Assembly (NCBI RefSeq): GCF_018128025.1
Contig: NZ_JAGSCS010000001.1
Span: 113,242 to 177,241, forward strand
Source of the DNA: Proteiniclasticum sediminis
GTDB lineage: Bacteria > Bacillota > Clostridia > Clostridiales > Clostridiaceae
Direction: 5' to 3'
DNA: 64,000 nucleotides
Below the pieces are notes generated by a model. It did not search any database and was not told the origin of the DNA. It saw only the letters and a list, made by a program, of their open reading frames with translations. This document shows positions 43,915-52,400 of this stretch, piece by piece. Numbering within the stretch: the first letter of the stretch is position 1; the number at the start of each line of letters is the position of its first letter. The translations under genes were made by a program, and so were the position numbers.

Positions 43915-45647
43915 TATTTCTTCCGTTCAAAGTAGCTGGTGTGCAGGAGTTTGTGGGAGAGTTCTCCTCCGGGTTCTCCGAGGAACTTGGCATAGAGCTC
44001 CTGAATGGCCGGGTTCTCATGGGACTTGCGGATGGTGAAGTTCTCGTCAATGGCGTAGATGCCGGCGGCCCGCTGACGGAGAATTTCCAGGTTACCATGA
44101 TGGTAGGGCTGTCCGCCACCGCCGATGCAGCCTCCAGGACAGGCCATGATTTCGATGGCATGGTATTTGCTTTCCCCGCGACGGATGCTCTCCAGAAGGG
44201 TCCGGGCATTGCCCAGGCCATGGGCTACCGCGATGTTCAAGGTGAGATCGCCCACCTGAACCTGAGCTTCCCTCAGTCCGGCAAGACCGCGGACGGCATG
44301 GAAGTCAACACTTTCCAGTTCATTTCCCGTGATCATTTCAGCAGCGGTGCGAAGGGCGGCTTCGATGACGCCACCAGTGGTGCCGAAGATAACCGCGGCT
44401 CCCGTGGATTCGCCTAAGGGATTGTCGTACTCTTCATCATCCAGCATGTTGAAGTTGATGCCGGCTTCTTTGATCATTCGGCCCAGTTCACGGGTGGTGA
44501 TGACGATATCCACGTCCTTAACGCCGCCGAACTCCAGCTCCGGCCGTTCAGCTTCATACTTCTTGGCTACGCAGGGCATGACGGAAACCACGATCATGTC
44601 TTTTTCCGGAATCCCCATCTTCTGGGCGAAGTAGTGCTTGGTCACGGCCCCGAACATTTCGTGGGGGGACTTACAGGTGGAGGGGATATCCAGAAGATCC
44701 GGGAACTGGTGCTCAAAGAACTTGACCCAGGCCGGACAGCAGCTGGTGAGAATCGGAAGGTTCTTGTTTTCCTTAATGCGCTCAATCATCTCGTGGGCCT
44801 CTTCCATAATGGTGAGGTCCGCCGCGAAATCCGTGTCGAAGACATAGTCAAAGCCCAGGTTCTTCAGGGCGGATACCAGTTTTCCCGTTACCACGGTGCC
44901 CGGCTCCATACCAAAGAGCTCACCGATGGCTACGCGGACGGCGGGGGCCACCTGGACCACCACGGTCTTTCCTTTTTCTTCCAGGGCACGCCAGACCTTG
45001 GGCACATTGTCCACTTCCACCAGTGCTCCCGTGGGGCAAACGGCCACGCACTGACCGCAGAAGGTGCAGACGGTCTCATTGAGGGGGGCGTGGAACGCCG
45101 GACCCACCACCGTGCCAAATCCTCGGTCAAGGCCGGAAAGGGCATGGACGGTTTGGACATCATTGCACATGGTTTCGCAGCGTCGGCAGAGGATGCATTT
45201 GCTGGAATCCCGGTAGATGGCCTTGGAGGTCATATCCACGGGATACGTGGACATTTCGCCTTCGAAACGGATCTGCTTGACGCCCAGGTCATGGGAGATG
45301 GACTGCAGTTCGCATTCGCCGTTCTTTAGGCACACCAGACAGTCCTTGGGATGATCCGAGATCAGAAGCTCCACCATGGTGCGGCGAGCCCGGATGGCTC
45401 GGAGGGAGTCCGTCTTGATCTTCATGCCTTCAAAGACGGGGGTGGAGCAGGAGGGAGCCAGATTGCGCCGGCCTTCCACTTCCACTACGCAGGCGCGGCA
45501 GGAAGCCACTTTATTCACCATTTTGATGTTATGCAGATCCAGATGGCATAGGGTGGGGATCTTGATGTTCAGCGTTTCCGCTGCTTGGAGGATCGTATAG
45601 TCCTCAGGCACCTGGATGGTTTTATTGTTGATTGTGACGTTTACCAT
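43914..45647 (-). CDS. hydA: [FeFe] hydrogenase catalytic subunit of the trimeric enzyme
   Basis: H-cluster subunit, 577 residues from ATG 45647 (GGAGGAAGAG upstream). N-terminal [2Fe-2S] domain (CHLDLHNIKM, SCRACVVEVEGRR), His-ligated cluster HPKDCLVCLKNGECEL, two [4Fe-4S] motifs CILCRRCETMC and CTFCGQCVAVC. H-cluster motifs are L1 ILTSCCPAW, L2 VMPCVAKK and L3 MACPGGCIGGGGQP. With HydB and HydC it forms the group A3 enzyme that couples H2 to both ferredoxin and NAD(H). Confidence 0.95.
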   Translation of the reverse strand: MVNVTINNKTIQVPEDYTILQAAETLNIKIPTLCHLDLHNIKMVNKVASCRACVVEVEGRRNLAPSCSTPVFEGMKIKTDSLRAIRARRTMVELLISDHPKDCLVCLKNGECELQSISHDLGVKQIRFEGEMSTYPVDMTSKAIYRDSSKCILCRRCETMCNDVQTVHALSGLDRGFGTVVGPAFHAPLNETVCTFCGQCVAVCPTGALVEVDNVPKVWRALEEKGKTVVVQVAPAVRVAIGELFGMEPGTVVTGKLVSALKNLGFDYVFDTDFAADLTIMEEAHEMIERIKENKNLPILTSCCPAWVKFFEHQFPDLLDIPSTCKSPHEMFGAVTKHYFAQKMGIPEKDMIVVSVMPCVAKKYEAERPELEFGGVKDVDIVITTRELGRMIKEAGINFNMLDDEEYDNPLGESTGAAVIFGTTGGVIEAALRTAAEMITGNELESVDFHAVRGLAGLREAQVQVGDLTLNIAVAHGLGNARTLLESIRRGESKYHAIEIMACPGGCIGGGGQPYHHGNLEILRQRAAGIYAIDENFTIRKSHENPAIQELYAKFLGEPGGELSHKLLHTSYFERKK

Positions 45648-45660
45648 TTCACTCTTCCTC

Positions 45661-47538
45661 CTATACAATCTGTACAGCCTTCACGGGCTTCACAGGACAA
45701 GCAGTGTAGCAGGAACCGCACTTGATGCACTTTTCCTGGTCGATGACATGCTTCTCCCGGACCTTGCCGGAAATGGCATCCACAGGACAGGCACGGGCAC
45801 ACTTGGTGCATCCGATGCAGGCGTCAGAGATGACATAGGACAGGAGGTCTTTGCAGACGCCTGACGGGCAGCGTTTGTCCAGGATATGGGCTTTGTATTC
45901 CTCTTCGAAGAACTTCATGGTGCTGAGCACCGGATTGGGGGCTGTCTGGCCCAGACCGCAGAGGGAAGTGTCCTTGATGGTTTCGGACAGGGTCTTCAGT
46001 TTGTCCAGATCCTCTGGTTCGCCTTTTCCCTGGGTGATGCGGGTGATGATCTCCAGAAGACGCTTGTTGCCTACACGGCAGGCGGTACACTTTCCGCAGG
46101 ATTCTTCCACGGTGAAGTCCAGATAGAACTTGGCGATATCCACCATACAGTTCTGCTCATCCATGACGATCATACCGCCGGAGCCCATCATGGACCCGAT
46201 GCGGCTAAGGGACTCATAGTCGATGGGGGTGTCCAGATCCTGCTCCGTGATGCATCCACCGGAAGGTCCGCCGGTCTGCACGGCTTTGAAGGCATGGCCG
46301 CCTTTAATTCCGCCGCCGATTTCATAGATGATTTCCCGAAGGGTGATGCCCATGGGCACTTCCACGAGGCCTACATTGTTGATTTTTCCGGCCAGGGCAA
46401 AGACCTTGGTTCCCTTGGAATGTTCGGTGCCGATGGAGGCGTACCACTGGGGTCCTTTCTGGAAGATCACCGGTACATTGGCCAGGGTCTCCACGTTGTT
46501 CACGCAGGTGGGTTTGCCGAAAAGACCGGATTCTGACGGATAGGGGGGCTTGGAAACCGGCTCGCCGCGGGAACCTTCAATACTCTGAATGAGTGCGGTT
46601 TCTTCGCCGCAGACAAAGGCGCCGGCACCGTATTTGATCTCCAGATCAAAGTCAAATCCGGAGTTCAGGATGTTCTTGCCCAGGAGGTTGTACTTCTTCG
46701 CCTGTTCCATGGCGGTGCGCAGTCTGCGGATGGCCAAGGGATACTCTGCCCGGATGTACACCACGCCGTGGCGGGCTCCGATGGCGTAACCGCCGATGGC
46801 CATGGCTTCAATGACGCTGTGGGGATCGCCTTCCAAAATGGAGCGGTCCATGAATGCACCTGGGTCTCCTTCGTCGGCGTTGCAGATCATGTACTTTTTA
46901 TCGCTGACGCTGCGAAGGGCCATACCCCACTTGGAACCCGTGGGGAAGCCGCCGCCTCCGCGTCCGCGGAGCCCGGATTCCTTCATCACGTTGACCACAT
47001 CAATGGGTTTCATGGTGGTGATGATGTTGGCCAGGGCCAGATACCCGTCGTTGGCGATGTATTCCTCGATCTTTTCGGGATCGATGAGTCCGCAGTTTCG
47101 AAGGGCAATTCGGTTCTGCTTGCGGTAGAAATCCATGTCGTGCTGGGTTTCCACCCGGGTATTGGTCTTCGGATCCTCAAAGAGGAGTCGCTCGACTTTT
47201 TCTCCGCCGATGATGTGCTTGGCGATGATCTCATCCACATCACTGACTTTGACTTCCGTATAAAACACATCATCGGGATAAACCTTCACAATGGGACCTT
47301 TCTCACAGAAGCCGAAGCATCCGGTGATATGGCAGGAGGCCATGCCCGCGAGATTCTGCTTGCGCAGCTCCTCATTGAAGGTGGCGACGATTTCTCGGCT
47401 CATGGCACTTTGACAGCCCGTTCCGCCGCAGACGAGGATTTCTTTTCGGGCGCTGCCTGCGCTCTGGTTCTTGCGGAGGAAGAGGAGGCTCTGGCCTTTA
47501 GCCTGGATTTTCTTGAGATCTTCAATATTATTTAGCAT
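45661..47538 (-). CDS. hydB: NuoF-like NADH-binding subunit of the hydrogenase
   Basis: Flavin/NADH subunit, 625 residues from ATG 47538 (GAGGTG 6 nt upstream; the frame extends further but without similarity). It has an N-terminal thioredoxin-like [2Fe-2S] domain (ILVCGGTGCQSA, GCFGFCEKGP), the FMN/NADH site GLRGRGGGGFPTGSKWG, an SLBB domain, a [4Fe-4S] site ESCGKCTACRVGNKR, and a C-terminal 2[4Fe-4S] ferredoxin domain (CIGCTKCARACP, CIKCGSCYTACP). The intact GGGGFPTG contrasts with its loss in the RnfC-like protein of this window. Confidence 0.95.
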   Translation of the reverse strand: MLNNIEDLKKIQAKGQSLLFLRKNQSAGSARKEILVCGGTGCQSAMSREIVATFNEELRKQNLAGMASCHITGCFGFCEKGPIVKVYPDDVFYTEVKVSDVDEIIAKHIIGGEKVERLLFEDPKTNTRVETQHDMDFYRKQNRIALRNCGLIDPEKIEEYIANDGYLALANIITTMKPIDVVNVMKESGLRGRGGGGFPTGSKWGMALRSVSDKKYMICNADEGDPGAFMDRSILEGDPHSVIEAMAIGGYAIGARHGVVYIRAEYPLAIRRLRTAMEQAKKYNLLGKNILNSGFDFDLEIKYGAGAFVCGEETALIQSIEGSRGEPVSKPPYPSESGLFGKPTCVNNVETLANVPVIFQKGPQWYASIGTEHSKGTKVFALAGKINNVGLVEVPMGITLREIIYEIGGGIKGGHAFKAVQTGGPSGGCITEQDLDTPIDYESLSRIGSMMGSGGMIVMDEQNCMVDIAKFYLDFTVEESCGKCTACRVGNKRLLEIITRITQGKGEPEDLDKLKTLSETIKDTSLCGLGQTAPNPVLSTMKFFEEEYKAHILDKRCPSGVCKDLLSYVISDACIGCTKCARACPVDAISGKVREKHVIDQEKCIKCGSCYTACPVKPVKAVQIV

Positions 47539-47539
47539 G

Positions 47540-48016
47540 TCACACCTCACACTCATTGATAATCTTGGCCACATCCTGGGTCTCCACCCGGCCGTAGACC
47601 TTGTCGTTGACCATGACCACTGGGGCCAGGCCGCAGGCGCCTACACAGCGAAGGGAATCGATGGTGTAGATTCCGTCGATGGTGGTTTCACCGGCTTTGA
47701 TCCGCAGCTGCGATTCAAACTCTCGGAGGATCTTTTCGGACCCTCGGACGAAACAGGCAGTGCCCATGCAGACATTGATCACGTTCTTTCCGCGGGGTTC
47801 GGTGGTGAAATAAGAGTAGAAGCTCACCACACCGTATACTTTCGATTTTGGAACACCAAGCCGCTCACTGATGTGGGAGAGAACTTCTTCGGAGATATAG
47901 CCGAAAAGGTTCTGCGCGCGATGAAGCACGGCGATGAGGTCCGTTTCCTTGGCTTGAATCTCATCGATGAAAAGATCCAATTCCATGAAGACTGGATTTT
48001 GTGACAGATTACACAT
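47540..48016 (-). CDS. hydC: NuoE-like [2Fe-2S] subunit of the hydrogenase
   Basis: Small electron-transfer subunit of 158 residues. The thioredoxin-like fold carries the [2Fe-2S] ligands in NVCMGTACFVRG and SLRCVGACGLAP. It is the first gene of hydCBA; AAGGGGGAC precedes ATG 48016, and hydB starts one base after its stop. Confidence 0.95.
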   Translation of the reverse strand: MCNLSQNPVFMELDLFIDEIQAKETDLIAVLHRAQNLFGYISEEVLSHISERLGVPKSKVYGVVSFYSYFTTEPRGKNVINVCMGTACFVRGSEKILREFESQLRIKAGETTIDGIYTIDSLRCVGACGLAPVVMVNDKVYGRVETQDVAKIINECEV

Positions 48017-48054
48017 GATTTGTCCCCCTTGTTAAATAATTGCCAAACAATTCT

Positions 48055-48083
48055 ATTATAATGTGCCGCGATGGGGAAGACAA
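48055..48083 (-). promoter_or_regulatory. hydCBA promoter
   Basis: On the minus strand TTGTCT (48083-48078), 17 bases, TATAAT (48060-48055), 39 bases before hydC. Confidence 0.7.
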
Positions 48084-48097
48084 GTAATCTTTTACAC

Positions 48098-48124
48098 CTG
48101 TCAAAACCCTTGCGCAGCGCGCAA
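48098..48124 (-). terminator. Weak hairpin after the DUF6873-like gene
   Basis: On the minus strand TTGCGC pairs with GCGCAA (48124-48119, 48115-48110), followed by GGGTTTTG. The T-run is short, so termination is uncertain. Confidence 0.4.
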
Positions 48125-48129
48125 ATCAG

Positions 48130-48855
48130 CTATGGACAAAGAGAAATGAGGCTCCCGCGGTCTTTCAAGGGACCCGTACCAACACAAGCGGCTTCGATGC
48201 GGTGAAGGGCGAAAAACTCCAGCAGTTCGCGACCGTAGGCATACTGGTGAACATCGCCGGTGATCAGGATGAGATCCCGGTCAGCCGTAGGGATTCGGGA
48301 AAGGGCACCCCCAAGAAAACCGTGCTCGAAACCCTCGAGAACCACGTTGGATGGAGGCCGGTAAAACACGGTGTAATGGAGCTTCGTCAGAACTTTGGCA
48401 ATCCCGGCATCCTCCGTGACAAAGGCGCGGTCGCTGACCTGGGCACAGGAACAGCGGGTATAGCCCTGCTTCACCGGGATGACTTCTCTTCGGCGAGCTT
48501 TTACTGCCTCCAAAAGCCGGGGATCCGTAGCAACTAAACGGTGCAGAAAATGGGCTCCCGTATCCAGGGCATTAAACGCCACATGCCGAGGATAGGGAAG
48601 GCTCAGGGAACGCTCACCCTTTCTCACGGGCAGCCACAGGGAGAGCTCCTTCTCCAGGGAAGGGGAGATCTTCGGATGAACGAACAGGTCGTCCTCCAGC
48701 CGAAACACCTGCAAATCCGGATGGCCGTCCACCGCCGGGTAGAGGGTCGTCACTTTGTCCGTGGGAAATACCCGAAATCCCAGCGCTTCCAGATCCCGAA
48801 GCTCCCGGTCGGAAGTCCGGTAATCCGCCAGAAGGGCCAGCTTTGCCGAACTCAT
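48130..48855 (-). CDS. DUF6873-like protein of the GME-fold type
   Basis: A 241-residue protein that I match from memory to the DUF6873 GME-fold family of Clostridia (relatives of amidinotransferases and deiminases). Segments that fit are GHPDLQVFRLEDDLFVHP, RHVAFNALDTGAHFLH, VIPVKQGYTRCSCAQVSDRA, GFEHGFLGGALSRI and LILITGDVHQY. Conserved His, Asp and Cys residues suggest an enzyme, but no reaction is known. It overlaps the upstream 111-residue gene by 4 bases (ATGA), so the two are co-translated. Confidence 0.6.
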   Translation of the reverse strand: MSSAKLALLADYRTSDRELRDLEALGFRVFPTDKVTTLYPAVDGHPDLQVFRLEDDLFVHPKISPSLEKELSLWLPVRKGERSLSLPYPRHVAFNALDTGAHFLHRLVATDPRLLEAVKARRREVIPVKQGYTRCSCAQVSDRAFVTEDAGIAKVLTKLHYTVFYRPPSNVVLEGFEHGFLGGALSRIPTADRDLILITGDVHQYAYGRELLEFFALHRIEAACVGTGPLKDRGSLISLCP

Positions 48856-49187
48856 TCGAAATAGGACTCGCAGTCGGCATTAACGATAAAGATGGAGACC
48901 TCGTCGACTTTCGTCCCGGAAAAGACGTTCACTTCATCCTTGAGGATCTCGGCCAGGGCTTTTTTCTCCTCCAGCTCCAGGGGCGGACAGCAGGTGGCTT
49001 CAATATGCACAAAATCTCCCAGATTCGAAGCCAGGTCCGACCGGAATTCCGATTCGTAAAAAATCACCCGCACTGCAGGGTCCGGAAGCTTGAACTTTCC
49101 GCCCACCCGGTACACGATACTGGAAATCAGGCGGTTTTTTCGTTCATGGCCGCTGCATCGGGGAAAATGAAGCTGAATGGTGATCAT
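48852..49187 (-). CDS. Small protein, possibly tautomerase-fold (DUF1904-like)
   Basis: Unassigned protein of 111 residues starting MITIQLHFPRCSG. The second half, ALAEILKDEVNVFSGTKVDE followed by VSIFIVNADCESYF, has the helix-strand pattern of tautomerase-fold proteins such as DUF1904, but Pro is not at position 2. GGAGGGATG precedes the start. Co-translated with the DUF6873-like gene, which suggests a joint role that I cannot name. Confidence 0.5.
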   Translation of the reverse strand: MITIQLHFPRCSGHERKNRLISSIVYRVGGKFKLPDPAVRVIFYESEFRSDLASNLGDFVHIEATCCPPLELEEKKALAEILKDEVNVFSGTKVDEVSIFIVNADCESYFE

Positions 49188-49339
49188 GTGACATCCCTCC
49201 GTCGTAATCTTAAGAATATTATATCTTATTGTCCGGGCTCCTCCTAGTCTTTGGAGGAATTCACCAAATGTTCAAATCCGAAGGGAGATTTTGCACAGAA
49301 TCGCAACATTACAAGAGAAAATTCAAGGGTTCGGAGCCG

Positions 49340-49368
49340 TTGACTCCACTGCGGGAATTCGCTATAAT
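49340..49368 (+). promoter_or_regulatory. thrS promoter
   Basis: TTGACT (49340-49345), 17 bases, TATAAT (49363-49368). Confidence 0.75.
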
Positions 49369-49374
49369 GAATTA

Positions 49375-49618
49375 AATTCATACATCGAGACACGACGAAC
49401 AGGACGAGTAGCGGCAGGCATCTCCAAAGAGAGGGTGGGGCAGGTGAAACCACTCGGGATAATGGCCGTGAAGACCCCCTGGGAGTGCAATACGAAGACG
49501 AAAGTATAAGTATCTACGTTTACCGCGTTAAGGTGTTGAGAGAAGATGGAGATGATTCATCTTTAATTAGGGTGGAACCACGACGACTCGTCCCTTTCCG
49601 GGACGGGTCTATTTTTAT
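49375..49618 (+). promoter_or_regulatory. T-box leader (tRNA-Thr) of thrS
   Basis: The T-box AGGGTGGAACCACG is at 49569-49582; the terminator GACTCGTCCC/GGGACGGGTC (49585-49594, 49600-49609) plus TATTTTT follows. A candidate specifier ACC (Thr) lies at 49474-49476 in GTGAAGACC. The open reading frame that crosses this leader in frame with thrS is not coding. With the promoter it explains the 447-base gap 49188-49634. Confidence 0.92.
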
Positions 49619-49634
49619 TTTGGAGGAGATCAGC

Positions 49635-51635
49635 ATGATTAATGTTCAACTGAAAGACGGAAGCATTCTGCAGGTGGAAAATGGTTCAACGGTGTCCGAT
49701 GTGGCTTTTGCTATTTCTGGCGGACTGGGCCGCGCAGCCCTCGCAGGGACGGTCAACGGCAAAATGGTCGATATCCGCTATCCCTTGACGGAAGACTGCC
49801 AGCTGGAGATCAAAACCTTTGACGATGAAGAAGGAAAGCATGCTTTCCGTCATACGTCATCCCACATTCTGGCCCTGGCGGTGAAACGGCGTTTTCCTGG
49901 AGTGAAGCTGGCCATTGGCCCAGCCATTGAAGACGGCTACTACTATGACTTTGACAAGGACGGAAGCTTCTCCGCCGAGGATCTTCTTCTTCTGGAAGAC
50001 GAGATGAAAAACATCGTCAAGGAAGACCTCAAGCTGGAGCGATTCACCCTTTCCCGGGAAGAGGCCCTGAAACTCATGGAGGAGATGAACGAGCCCTATA
50101 AGGTGGAGCTCATTCACGACCTTCCCGAGGATGCTGTGCTCTCTTTCTACAAAATGGGCGAATTTGTCGACCTCTGCGCCGGCCCCCATGTGGCGTCTAC
50201 GAAACTGGTGAAAGCCTTCAAGCTCACCCAGGTGGCCGGAGCCTACTGGAGAGGTTCCGAGAAGAACAAGATGCTCACCCGTATTTACGGCACCTCCTTC
50301 CCCAAGAAGAACGAGCTGGATGAGTATCTGGCTGCCGTGGAGGAAGCCAAGAAACGTGACCACAACAAATTGGGAAGAGAGCTGGATCTCTTCACTTCTT
50401 CCGAAGTCATCGGGCAGGGACTGCCGCTCTTCAAACCCAAGGGAACGAAGATCCTGCAGCTCATGAAGCGCTTTGTGGAAGATGAGGAAGAAAGCCGGGG
50501 CTATGAGTTCACCCAGACCCCCCTCATGTCCAAGTCGGATCTTTTCAAAATTTCCGGCCACTGGGACCACTATAAGGACGGCATGTTCATCATGTGCCAG
50601 GATCCCCACGGCCACGGCGATCTCTTTGATGTGAATGAAGACGGCGAAGTCATGGCCCTGCGTCCCATGACCTGTCCTTTCCAGTTCGCCATCTACAACT
50701 CCGATCAGCACAGCTACCGGGATCTGCCCGTACGCATGGGCGAGACCTCCACGCTGTTTAGAAATGAGTCATCCGGAGAAATGCACGGACTGACCCGCGT
50801 GCGCCAGTTCACCATTTCCGAAGGCCACCTCATCGTCCGTCCCGATCAGCTGGAAGACGAGTTCCGCGGTGTCCTGGATCTGACCAACTACATCATGGAA
50901 ACCCTGGGCATCAAAGAGGATATTACCTACCGCTTCTCCAAGTGGGATCCCAAGGATACCCATAAATACATCAATAAGCCCGAAGCCTGGGAAGAAACCC
51001 AGAACATCATGCGCGGCATTCTCGATCATGTGGGCCTGAACTATGTGGAAGCCGAGGGCGAAGCCGCCTTCTACGGCCCCAAGCTGGATCTCCAGATGAA
51101 GAATGTCCACGGCAAGGAAGACACCATTATCACCGTGCAGATCGACTTTGCCCTGCCGGAGCGATTTAACATGACCTATGTGGACCGGGACGGCCAGAAG
51201 AAGCTTCCCTATGTCATCCACAGAACCTCCATCGGCTGCTACGAACGTACCTTGGCTTCCCTCATTGAGAAGTATGCCGGTGCATTCCCCCTGTGGCTGG
51301 CCCCTGTACAGGTCAAACTGCTGCCCATTTCCGAAAAGTACCATGACTATGTGGAAACCGTCCTCCAGAAGATGAAGAACAAGGGGATCCGCGCAGAAAT
51401 GGACGACCGCAACGAGAAGATCGGCTACAAGATCCGGGAAGCCCGTAATGAGCGCATTCCATACTTTGTGGTCATCGGCGAGCAGGAGCAGGAAAGCGGA
51501 GAGCTCTCCGTCACCAGCCGGGAAAAGGGTGATGAGGGAAAGATCAGCCTGGATGCCTTCATCGAGCGTATCCTGGACGAAAATGCCCGCAAGTACAACT
51601 ACCATACGGCATTGAAGAAAGACGAGAACAAGTAA
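49635..51635 (+). CDS. thrS: Threonyl-tRNA synthetase
   Basis: Charges tRNA-Thr. ATG 49635 behind GGAGGAG gives 666 residues: N-terminal TGS domain (MINVQLKDGSILQVENGSTV), editing domain with HTSSHILALAVKR and DLCAGPHV, class II core (RPMTCPFQFAIY, FRNESSGEMHGLTRVRQF, IHRTSIGCYERTLASLIE) and C-terminal anticodon-binding domain. The core region has TQTPLMSKSDLFKISGHW as usual. Confidence 0.98.
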   Translation: MINVQLKDGSILQVENGSTVSDVAFAISGGLGRAALAGTVNGKMVDIRYPLTEDCQLEIKTFDDEEGKHAFRHTSSHILALAVKRRFPGVKLAIGPAIEDGYYYDFDKDGSFSAEDLLLLEDEMKNIVKEDLKLERFTLSREEALKLMEEMNEPYKVELIHDLPEDAVLSFYKMGEFVDLCAGPHVASTKLVKAFKLTQVAGAYWRGSEKNKMLTRIYGTSFPKKNELDEYLAAVEEAKKRDHNKLGRELDLFTSSEVIGQGLPLFKPKGTKILQLMKRFVEDEEESRGYEFTQTPLMSKSDLFKISGHWDHYKDGMFIMCQDPHGHGDLFDVNEDGEVMALRPMTCPFQFAIYNSDQHSYRDLPVRMGETSTLFRNESSGEMHGLTRVRQFTISEGHLIVRPDQLEDEFRGVLDLTNYIMETLGIKEDITYRFSKWDPKDTHKYINKPEAWEETQNIMRGILDHVGLNYVEAEGEAAFYGPKLDLQMKNVHGKEDTIITVQIDFALPERFNMTYVDRDGQKKLPYVIHRTSIGCYERTLASLIEKYAGAFPLWLAPVQVKLLPISEKYHDYVETVLQKMKNKGIRAEMDDRNEKIGYKIREARNERIPYFVVIGEQEQESGELSVTSREKGDEGKISLDAFIERILDENARKYNYHTALKKDENK

Positions 51636-51648
51636 CAGGAGGGATCCT

Positions 51649-52032
51649 TTGAGCAGCTGTGTCCTGTGCGGAAGGCCGGGAGAAACCCACCACATTATCC
51701 ACCGGGATGAGGGGGGGCTGGACTTTCCCTTAAACCTGATCACCCTTTGTCACGTTCATCACCGGGGTGCCCGGGGTCCCCATCGGAATGCCGAGCGCGA
51801 CCTGGCCTTTAAACGAGATCTGCAGCATACCCTGAAAGAGCTCCTCCCCAAGGAGTATTACCGAGCAGAAGAGCTGGGTAAGCTCCTGCAGCTGCAAAGC
51901 AGTCTTCTCCGGTCCTTGAAAAAGGCCCTCAAACCGCATAAAGAAGGGTATCGAAGCGTGGATGTGCTGGATTTTCTTCTCGGTGGCAATCACATTCCCG
52001 AAGAAGGGGATGTGGCGGAAATCGAAGAGTAA
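51649..52032 (+). CDS. HNH-motif protein
   Basis: A 127-residue protein with a TTG start behind GGAGGGATCC, 13 bases after thrS. The first 45 residues form a zinc-type HNH site: CVLCGRPGETHHIIHRDEGG, then NLITLCHVHH, with the CxxC, HH, N and final CxxHH expected of HNH nucleases. The rest is basic and helical (LAFKRDLQHTLKELLPKEYY). A nuclease role is inferred from the motif; no phage or restriction genes adjoin. Confidence 0.7.
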   Translation: MSSCVLCGRPGETHHIIHRDEGGLDFPLNLITLCHVHHRGARGPHRNAERDLAFKRDLQHTLKELLPKEYYRAEELGKLLQLQSSLLRSLKKALKPHKEGYRSVDVLDFLLGGNHIPEEGDVAEIEE

Positions 52033-52061
52033 TCCCCACGAGAAAGTGAAGCTTGGAATCT

Positions 52062-52111
52062 GCTCCTCCCAACGATCTCAATAGAGGATCCCTGGGAGGA
52101 GCTTTCTTCTT
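52062..52111 (+). terminator. Terminator after the thrS-HNH unit
   Basis: GCTCCTCCCA (52062-52071) pairs with TGGGAGGAGC (52093-52102), followed by TTTCTTCTT. Confidence 0.75.
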
Positions 52112-52152
52112 GATTTCTTCTCGGAGAATTCAGCCTAGCCCGTGGGATCTCC

Positions 52153-52182
52153 TTGTACAGCCTCCTCAAAAGACAGTATACT
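52153..52182 (+). promoter_or_regulatory. Possible promoter upstream of plsY
   Basis: TTGTAC (52153-52158), 18 bases, TATACT (52177-52182), about 220 bases before plsY. Confidence 0.4.
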
Positions 52183-52365
52183 GAAGGTAACTCAATCGTT
52201 GTAACGAAGACAGTACCCCAGGGAAAAGACCTCACCGACGATGAAAAGGGAATGCTGGCGGTCTTTGACCATGCCGTGGACTTCACCCGGCAGTCTCCGC
52301 TCCGTCCGCTGATCCTGGAACTCGATCCCCAAAATCCGCATTTCACGGAGTCCACCCCATCCTAA
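52153..52365 (+). CDS. Doubtful 70-residue open frame before plsY
   Basis: The frame starts with TTG at 52153 but has no ribosome site and begins exactly on the -35 of a likely promoter. The part from about residue 25 (DLTDDEKGMLAVFDHAVDFT) has codon use like neighbouring genes, and could be translated from an internal ATG near 52252. It may be a small gene, a remnant, or chance. Apart from this, 52033-52400 holds only the terminator and promoter listed. Confidence 0.25.
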   Translation: MYSLLKRQYTEGNSIVVTKTVPQGKDLTDDEKGMLAVFDHAVDFTRQSPLRPLILELDPQNPHFTESTPS

Positions 52366-52400
52366 AATAAACCGCAAAGGGGAAACCCGCGAGGAGGAAC

